Shown here piece by piece: positions 47,001 through 56,000 of a DNA stretch of 64,000 nucleotides; the stretch's first letter is position 1; each line of letters begins with the position of its first letter. The notes under the pieces were generated by a model, which worked only from the letters and a program-made list of their open reading frames with translations, ran no database searches and was not told the origin of the DNA. Made by a program: the position numbers and the translations under genes. The stretch is from Rugalucina vietnamica (lineage: Eukaryota; Mollusca; Bivalvia; Lucinida; Lucinidae), in assembly GCA_964017185.1 (NCBI GenBank), contig OZ024875.1, positions 25,863,456 to 25,927,455 on the forward strand. Reading direction: 5' to 3'.

Positions 47001-50000
47001 AAATCAATATATAGTACAGTTTTCCAACTTTTAAATTCCTTACATACATGTGATACCTCCCTGATCATCACATATACTCCAGGAAAATTGGTCAGAATTG
47101 GTTCTACTAAAATGAACCACTTTTTGATAAAAATTCAAAATCTCCCTATAATGAATCAAGAATTTTCTTATGTTTTCTATACATTTTTTTCATAAAAAAA
47201 ACTCCCTGAAGTCAAAGAAAACTCTCCCTGATGCCTATTTCAAGCTCATCACATGTATGTCTTTACCTTCTCTGATTTATCCATCATGGTAGCATTGAGC
47301 AGTCCGATCACGGTCCCTGTGTCATTCTTCCAATGTTCCTTATAGACATTACCAAACAGGAAGAAACTAACAGTCTTATCACAGTCTTTGAGATCACTCA
47401 GTTTCCAGATACAGAATTGCTTCCCCTGAAGGCAGAAAACATACAATCCCTCCGTGACAATTACCTGACCAGGAAAAAAAATGTCAATATCCCTGACTTT
47501 TCCCTTATGCCTGGCAACCCTGGAATTTTAAGAAATTAAAAAAATGCAAATAAATAAACTTTGAAAAAGAACTCTTTAATAGATGTCAGCCTTGTAGATA
47601 ATTTTTCACAATGTGTACAATAAGCATTAAAATGTATAAACAGTGCGTATCAACAATTCAAGTGTGCACTCATTTTCTCAGCAGCATGATTAACAACCCT
47701 GGTCCCCAAAATGATATGGATTTATGTTTTAGAAATATTCAAGTATAGAAGTATTATTGTTGATCATCATGTACGGTAAGTGCATGCTGTTCTTACATGT
47801 GAAAGAACTGTTTAAACAATATGAAAAACAATACAACCTCCATGGCATAAAAGGAAGTTCTGAGGATAAGGTATGAAACTGGTCTGCTGTAGAATGTGCG
47901 ATACATCATGTTATAAAGGAGCATAATGACCAGAATCTAACATAAATATCTGTACTAAACACTGGCACAGAAGTCCAATTGATGCGTCACTTTTATAATT
48001 TTCATATATGACCATTTTGGTAATGATTTGTCTAGTGAGGCCAGACTGGAAATGCACATACTGGTATGATATAATGTTATATGGAATGATCTTAGATTAC
48101 ATTGTAATTCAGGCCATTCCATATGTAATTCTCCGTATACTTGCAACCAGACAAAAACAACTTTAAATCCATTTCAGTCACATATGTAACTGTTTGGAAT
48201 CTTTGAAATAATATGCATGGATTTACACACTATAGTGAAAACTATGTGCGTACCACTGAATTTTATCGCTTACATGGTAGGCATAGATAAGAAATTTCAG
48301 TGTGTACAGATCCAAAAATCATGCATACATACGCAGTACACACACTTATCTATTTTGCTCGGTATAGTCACACACCAGACAAAAACTATTAACTTAGTGT
48401 TCCCTACTGGCTGATACTGATTTTTCATGAATATTTTGCTACTGTTTGAATGTAGATGAAGTATTTTCTTGGCATAATTGAGCAATAAGTTTGTCACAAA
48501 ATGTGCAACAAAAATTTTGATAATCTATTGACAAATAAAAAAAGTTCTGGTGAAAAACATTTTGAATAGGGATTTTCTGTATAAAAATCTCATGGAAAGG
48601 AGGTAAATATTTTCACCTGTAAAAATTTTAAATTCTTTGTATTTAATTATGATTGCTCAAAATCATTATCAAATGACACAAACAGCTTATAATAAGTTAT
48701 TCGAGATGAAATCTTCTTGATCAAGTAAAATTCTTTGAAAAATATCCATTTTCATTGATTATCTCCCTTGCCAATGCAAAATCTCTATACAACATTCATT
48801 TTGGCCATTAAAACTTTATCTGCTGACCCATTTTCAAAATTTTTGCAGGTCCTATTAGGACACACTAAGATCAAGATTTTGACATGAAAATAATTTTCCA
48901 ACCAGCCTCCACACAATAAATTTTCTGCCAAAAACTCTTATCAAAGGCAAGATTTTAAACTATAGTACAATGGTTAAAACCCAATCTGAGTAATATTTAA
49001 AGACAATTAGAAAATCTATGAGCTTGTTTCTCTATAGAAACTGTCTAAACCATACAATTCTTATATGTACCTAAAACTTCTGTTCTGAAGTATAACAAGA
49101 ACTCCGCAGAGGTCGATATCGCACCTGCATCGGGCAAAGTCAATAGACCGTGAAATATAGTTCAAGGGCACAGGGTCAAGGTGCGTACTTGAAGGGCATG
49201 TCAAGGACAATTACTATGCAATGTTTCAGACTTGCAGCTATCTCTGATGTCGAGAAAACCAAACTTCGACGTAAAAATTTTCAAAGTCAGTGGACCGTGA
49301 AATATAGGTCAAGGGCACAGGGTCAAGGTGCGTGCTTGAAGGGTATGTCAAGGACAATTACTATGCAAGGTTTCAGACTTGCAGCTATCTCTGATGTCGA
49401 GAAAACCAAACTTTGACGTAAAAATTATCAAAGTCAGTGGACCGTGAAATATAGGTCAAGGGCACCGGGTTAAGGTGCGTGCTTGAAGGGTATGTCAAGG
49501 ACAATTACTATGCAAGGTTTCAGACTTGCAGCTATCTCTGATGTCGAGAAAACCAAACTTTGACGTAAAAATTATCAAAGTCAGTGGACCGTAAAATATA
49601 GGTCAAGGGCACCGGGTTAAGGTGCGTGCTTGAAGGGTATGTCAAGGACAATTACTATGCAAGGTTTCAGACTCGCAGCTATCTCTGATTTCGAGAAAAC
49701 CAAACTTCGACATAAAAATTGTCAAAGTCAGTGGACAATGAAATATAGGTCAAGGGCACTGGGTTAAGGTGCGTGCTTGAAGGGTATGTCAAGGACAATT
49801 ACTATGCAAGGTTTCAGACTCGCAGCTATCTCTGTTGTCGAGAAAACCAAACTTCGAAGTAAATATTGACAAAACTTCGACGTAAAAATTTTCAAAGTCG
49901 TTGGACCGTGAAATATAGGTCAAGGGCACCGGGTTAAGGTGCGTGCTTAAAGGGTATGTCAGGGACAATTACTATGCAAGGTTTCAGACTCGCAGCTATC

Positions 50001-53000
50001 TCTGATGTCGAGAAAACTAAACTTCGACGTAAATGTTGACGGACGAACGAACGAACGGAGGAACGTATGGACGGACGGAAATTTGAACTCCTATATCGCA
50101 CCCTACTATAAGCAGGTGCGATAATAAAAAAATATCCATCAAGTATATGACTGTTTAGCCACCCTCCAGATAGATAGTCTAATGTTCCTGTTTCACCTAC
50201 TCCCATTTCGCCTATTACTCCCGTTTTCCCTACTCTCAACATTCAACGAATTCCAGTTTCGCCTACTCTGCACTGTTTGTCAGCAAACACTTGTTTCCTT
50301 TTCTTATCATTTATTTCTTTCTATTCTACATGTTTTATAGTGAATATAAGTATGCAAATATTATGCATGCTTTAAATGTTAAAAAAAAAATAATAATAAT
50401 AATTTAGATTAACAATTAATATAATTGCAAGTTTTGTATGTTTGCACAAGCTCATTAAATAACCATTTTCTAAAAAAAAAAATAAAAAATAAATGAATAA
50501 TTAATAAATAAAAACAAATACATAGTTCTTTTTTCTAAGGTAAACTTTACAATGTACATAAGCGCAGATCTGGTAAAAGGTGTCTTTGGGCATTCAAGTA
50601 TATTTTATGCTATTAAAAATTTAAAAACATCTAAATTTGAAATATTTGGCATGCTCTGATATTCATGTCTAACTGCTTTGATATTGTAACACAATCCAAG
50701 ACACATATATTTCTTATGAAACAAAGTTGTGTATATCATGTATGTTTCCATGGCAACCGCTGTGCTATAAGGACTACCCACATTTTAAAATACAGGTACG
50801 CCGTTTGTAATGCATGTTTTATCAAACGGTGTGTGAATTTGTGCCGATAGCATAGTCTATACAGAGGTATAGATGTTGAACTTCAAGAAACACATAAAAT
50901 TTCTTGAATTTTAGTCCTAGCTTCTTTTCACTACAATGAAATAAAGACGTTAACGTCATCAACGTCGAAACGTCATTCACAATTCTCATGGCGTCATGTT
51001 TAGATTGTACCAACTACACATCTTTAATTGCTCATATCTTTGCTGTTTGTTAAGATAATCACTTCAAATTTTCAGGACATACTCAAAGAAACTTGGTCTT
51101 TCACATGTCATAAATATCTTAATTTTGAATTTTTTGCCATAAGACCTCTTTTATCAAATCTTGGCCCACATGTATTTGCATATTTGAATGCATATCATGT
51201 TCTTAGTTTGTTATTCATCCATATTGAATGGGAAGGTGGAACAGGAATATTAAACTTTTCTGGTGTAGGCAAAATGGGAGTGGGCAAAATGGGACAAATC
51301 ATACACACAACGGGAGTAAGCGAAACGGGAGTAGGCAAAATGGGAGTAGGCGAAATGGGAGTAGGCGAAACAGGAACATCCCTACTGGTAAGAGTGGAAA
51401 GATAAACTCGGCTTACAGCAGCTGACTGCCTGGGTTCTGTCTTGTGAACTACAACACCAATTGTGACCCAGTTATCTTTCTGTAGATCATTTCTACTGAC
51501 TTTCTGCTGGATATGGGACACCCTCACCATTGCCCGACCTGACATCTTCGACTTGAATTCAGCCATTGAGATTCTTGGATTTCTGCGAAGAAAATGGACA
51601 AAAGCATTTGGGTGACAAAATCTGACATTTTTAGAGAAAAGCATTTAAATGATTTTGCTAGTGAATAGCGAACTTATTTTTTACTATGAAAACATGATAA
51701 GGACTTCAGGATCATGACATGTCATATGGTGATGAAATAAGTTAACAATAAACTAGAGAGACTTGCCAAAGGAGACAACCGATCCCATAGAGGCACTTTT
51801 TTCATGCTCTGATTCAATCTCTACTTCAGAGACAGTTCTCTATGGTAAGTTAAGATGTATGAATCTTTGTGGGGTTATAGCAAGATCCATGGTGTCCAAA
51901 TCTTATGAGTTAGGCTGTGCTTACATAATTCTGATGCCACAGTAAGGATCTGTTGTACATTCCTGCTCCTCTACCTCAGGTAGTTGTGCTGTGACTGGTT
52001 TAGGTTTATATTCCTCTCGCAGAGTGTATTTCCCACTAACTGTACCAGTCTCGGGATCTACCTGGGGTTTGATTGTCACTGGTTTGGTCTTCCTCACTGG
52101 TTTATTTGCTGTAGAAGTTGAGTGACCTTTCAAGACAAACAGAAGTATGATAAATGCCATGTATAATGCCTTACCCCAAAACCACTTTGGTGTGTGTATG
52201 TATATACATGTAGCTGAAATAAATAAATGTAATTGAGTCACCTGCATATGTACATGCAAATTGGAACAAATCAGTGTGTTTATTCGATAAATTTAGGGCT
52301 TACAGCCCTTCCACAGTGTTTCAGGTAATACTGAGAGTTGACAGCTATCCTAACTCTACTTGATTGGGCAATCCTGACTTAAAGTAATGTGTTATCAGTA
52401 ATAAATTTTGGTACATTCATTCACAATTAACCAACAATTGTGCCAAGTCAGCAGTCAAGTTATCAATACATTTCATCTTGGCACAAGGCCTTGTATCTAA
52501 TACCTGGCCAATTATTAGATACAGTACTTACTAGACCACCTAGCTCGTGGAGATTTCTTGAGGATACTTGGATCATACTTGGGTGTGTGGGCTATCCTCT
52601 GACCGGGACCTTTCTTCAGTAGCTTGTTGATCTGTCTACCTTCATCACTTAGATTGCTCTTCTTCTCTTAATCAATAAAGAAAGTGTATTATTTTGACAT
52701 AAGACTGCTTTGTCATTTTTTATATAGGTAAAATATTCCAAGATACAATGAGGGAAAAAAAATCATAATACGGGCATTTTAACAACATGCTATAGATAGT
52801 TTTCCACATTTCACATAAGAATATATGTATGTAGATATAAAAACAATGTTAACTTTAATGCACTGGTTGCAATGGAAGTCACATCACTTGCTTGTCAACT
52901 TGTATCATAAAATCACATAAAGTTATGTCAATCAAAATGGCTGGCATGAATCCAAACTGGTTGAAGAGCAAACTTGACAATTTATGTGCATGACAAAAGA

Positions 53001-56000
53001 ATTAATCACGACTGAGAGTGGTTCTTTTCTCCATCCAAAACGGGACACAACAAAGCAAAATTGCTTTTAGGAATCTGACTGTCAAGTGGTATAGGAAAGT
53101 CAGTGCAGTCTTCAAAATACAAATCAGTCCTTTCTGCACCTCTGCCCCCAAAAAAAATCTATCATGAGTGTAAGAAGGTACAGACAAATTTGTCCCTTGG
53201 CCACTCGGTCGGAGCATCGTGATGACAGATTTGGGACAGAGTTGCCTATCCATTATCTGACAAGTAAGATTCTTATAATCTGTACCATAGGTCTGTAAGG
53301 TTATCAGCAGTATTACCTCCGTCCAGCTCCTCCCAGTCACTATCATCTGAGTCCCCAAACAAACTCCTCGGGTCAGTAGCCAACACACTGGAGTCCTCAC
53401 TGGTCGGGGTTGCAGCAAAAAATGGATTGTCTTCATCTGAAATCAAGGAATGTATCAACACAACTTCATATGATTAGCCTTTACTGGGAAAGGCTTAAGT
53501 GTGACTTCTTGTCCATTATAATCGACAACAGAAGGCAATAAACTCGCGATAGACCAATCAACAAGGTGATTCTAATGATGTATGAAGACTTTACATCTAC
53601 TAGCAGTCTAGCTCTAGTTTGTTGTTTTTTATTTTAGATCTAAAATTCAATTCGATAAAGAATTAAGAAATTCAGATTTATTGACAGCTACATGTGTACC
53701 CATGGTTGAGCTCATATATTACTGTAACTAACCTTTGGATATGAGATCATCTGTTCTTTTTCTTTTCTTTTCAGGATGACCTACTTTTTCTCTTTCATTA
53801 TGGTGACTCTTTTCTCTCCTATCAGAATGTCCTTTCCTACGTGAGAACCCTTCAGATGTTCTGTCTTTAACTTCTTCTGAACTGTTTGGACTTTTCTTAT
53901 TCTTAGATTCAAATTTTGCTTTCACAGTTTCAGAATCTGTCATCTGAGCCCTTTCTTGCTTCTCCTCTTTTATCTTGAAATTGTCTTTGCCTTTCATCTT
54001 AGATGAAACTTTTGAGCTGTTTATTGATGAACCTTTATCAGAATGATCAAAAACACTTCCTGCAAGTTTCAGTTCACTTTGCCCTTTCTTTTCATGAGAG
54101 TGCAATTTCTTCAAGTTTGCTGTTTTGTGTTTGGAAGGTTTACTAGAGGCTGCAGCATGTGATTTAGAAGATGACTGTGACTTGACCAACATACCCTCCA
54201 GCTGTTTCATTCTCTCCTGCATCTGCTTCATTTCAGCTGTAAAATATGAAAGAAAAATGAACCGCATGGGAAAACCAATAATCTGCATAGGCAAAAACAA
54301 AGGCGCAGATCAGCTTCCCAGTAACTGCGAAGCTGATAAGCGCCTTTGTTTTCGCAATACGGATAGTACAATTCCTCTTCTTTCTAAATCCCAAATTTCC
54401 AGCCTCTAACCATCCATACAGCCCCGTTTGTGTCGAACCTGGTCGGAACCCAAATTGTTGGTTTTCTCACGCACAGGCTCAAAAAAATGGTGTGTGGCTG
54501 CACCAAGAATTTTGGTTCCGACCAGGTCCGACACAAACCGGACTGTACAGTCACAGTCACAGAAGATGGTTAGAGGCTGGAAATTTTGGATTTAGAAAGA
54601 CGAGGAATTGTACTATCCGTGTAGCAAAAACAAAGGCGCTGATCAGCTTCCCAGTTACTGCAAAGCCGATCTGAGCCTTTGTTTTCGCCTATGCAGATTG
54701 TTGGTTTTCGCATGTGGCGGCTCAAATCAGATCATGCCAGAAGCTGACACCAATCAAGCTCAAATTCTGTTTGTTCGGAACAAGTTTTATTTGTTTCAAA
54801 TTATGGTTTTAAAACGTAGCAAGGTTTCGGTTTTGGATCTTGTCAATTCCTATTGTTAGTCACTGCTTATTTTCACAAATTTCTTGCCTGTTATTACATT
54901 AAAATGTAACAGAAAAATCAGAATACCTGGAGACATTTTGTTACTCTGAAACAAAAACACTCAAAAGAAATTTTGACTACCCAGTACAATGTACCTAGTA
55001 TGTCTGCTTGTGATGGTGTGACTGTTGTTTCTTCTTCTTTTTCACTATCACTGTCTTCTACGTCCATGTCTTGCATTGATGTTTCTTCAAACCAGTCTTC
55101 TACACTGTCTGGCCCCTCTGTGTCAGTATTGTTTTCTGTTCTTCTATCACTTTGAGATTTTGTTGCTTTGATTTGCAGAGGTTTCATTGCTTTGTGACAC
55201 TGTGTTTCTTTCTCTAATGACTCTTCCTCTATCTGATCCTCTACAGTTCTCATCATTTCTTCCATTTCTGGATCAAAATCATCTGCAACACCGTAAAATC
55301 ATGTCTTTAATAGAGTGCATAACCATGTTTTTGAAAGGGAATAAAATCATGTTTGTTTGTTTGTTGTTGTTTTTTTTTTGTATATATTGTAGTAGTAAAT
55401 AACAGCTGCAGTTTGTTTGTTGTTGTTGTTTTTTGTTGTTGTTGTTTGTATTTTGTTGTTTTTTTTGTTGTTTTTTGTTGTTGTTTTTTGTTTTTTAAGT
55501 ATTTAGCAATTATTTTCTTATGGTAGACAGATTTTGCAAAAGAAAATGAGGTTGCATTAAAGCTTGAGCTTCTCTTTAAATGACAAAACAGAGTTACTGT
55601 ACCATCGAAACAGCCATATCCCTCTGCACATCCGACTTCCATTTGTTCTCCATAACTTTCAGTTCCATTGTTGGAATTAATATCTACTACATTATCTGTT
55701 TGGACTTGAAATTCAGGGTCAGGAGCTTTTGGGGTATTTAGAGTCTCTTCCATCACTGCATTTCTTTGATCTACATCTATGTTTTTAGTTTGTTCCTTTT
55801 TGTCTTTGTTTTTACAACAGTCAGTCAGTTCTGAGTTCTCTTCACCACTTTTTGACTCAATGGAATTTGCAATATTTCCTATATTTTCATTCACAGGACT
55901 ACCAGCTTCATTGACAGTATTTACTGTCTCCACATTGTCAGAGTTTTCATCACCCACTTTCTTGTTTCCTTTTTCATCTTCAGTTTCTGTATCAGCAACT

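Noticed and set aside
49150-49416. 88-codon frame with internal sequence repetition
   Set aside because: It is the F3 satellite unit read twice; 147 bp is a multiple of 3, so the frame repeats by chance.
51228-51425. Asn/Gly/Arg-rich repeat protein
   Set aside because: It is a translation of the 16-bp repeats forming the end of the TIR element in intron 9.
54918-54950. A possible 19-nt micro-exon (AGTAACAAAATGTCTCCAG) between MCM10 exons 4 and 5
   Set aside because: From exon 4's phase it gives an immediate TAA, the intron to exon 4 would be under 52 nt, and exons 4 and 5 already join in phase without it.
55307-55602. Continuation of the exon 3 frame as Lys/Gln-rich protein
   Set aside because: The frame passes a good donor (GTACAG at 55602) into a TTG-rich intronic tract; splicing to 55282 keeps the phase.
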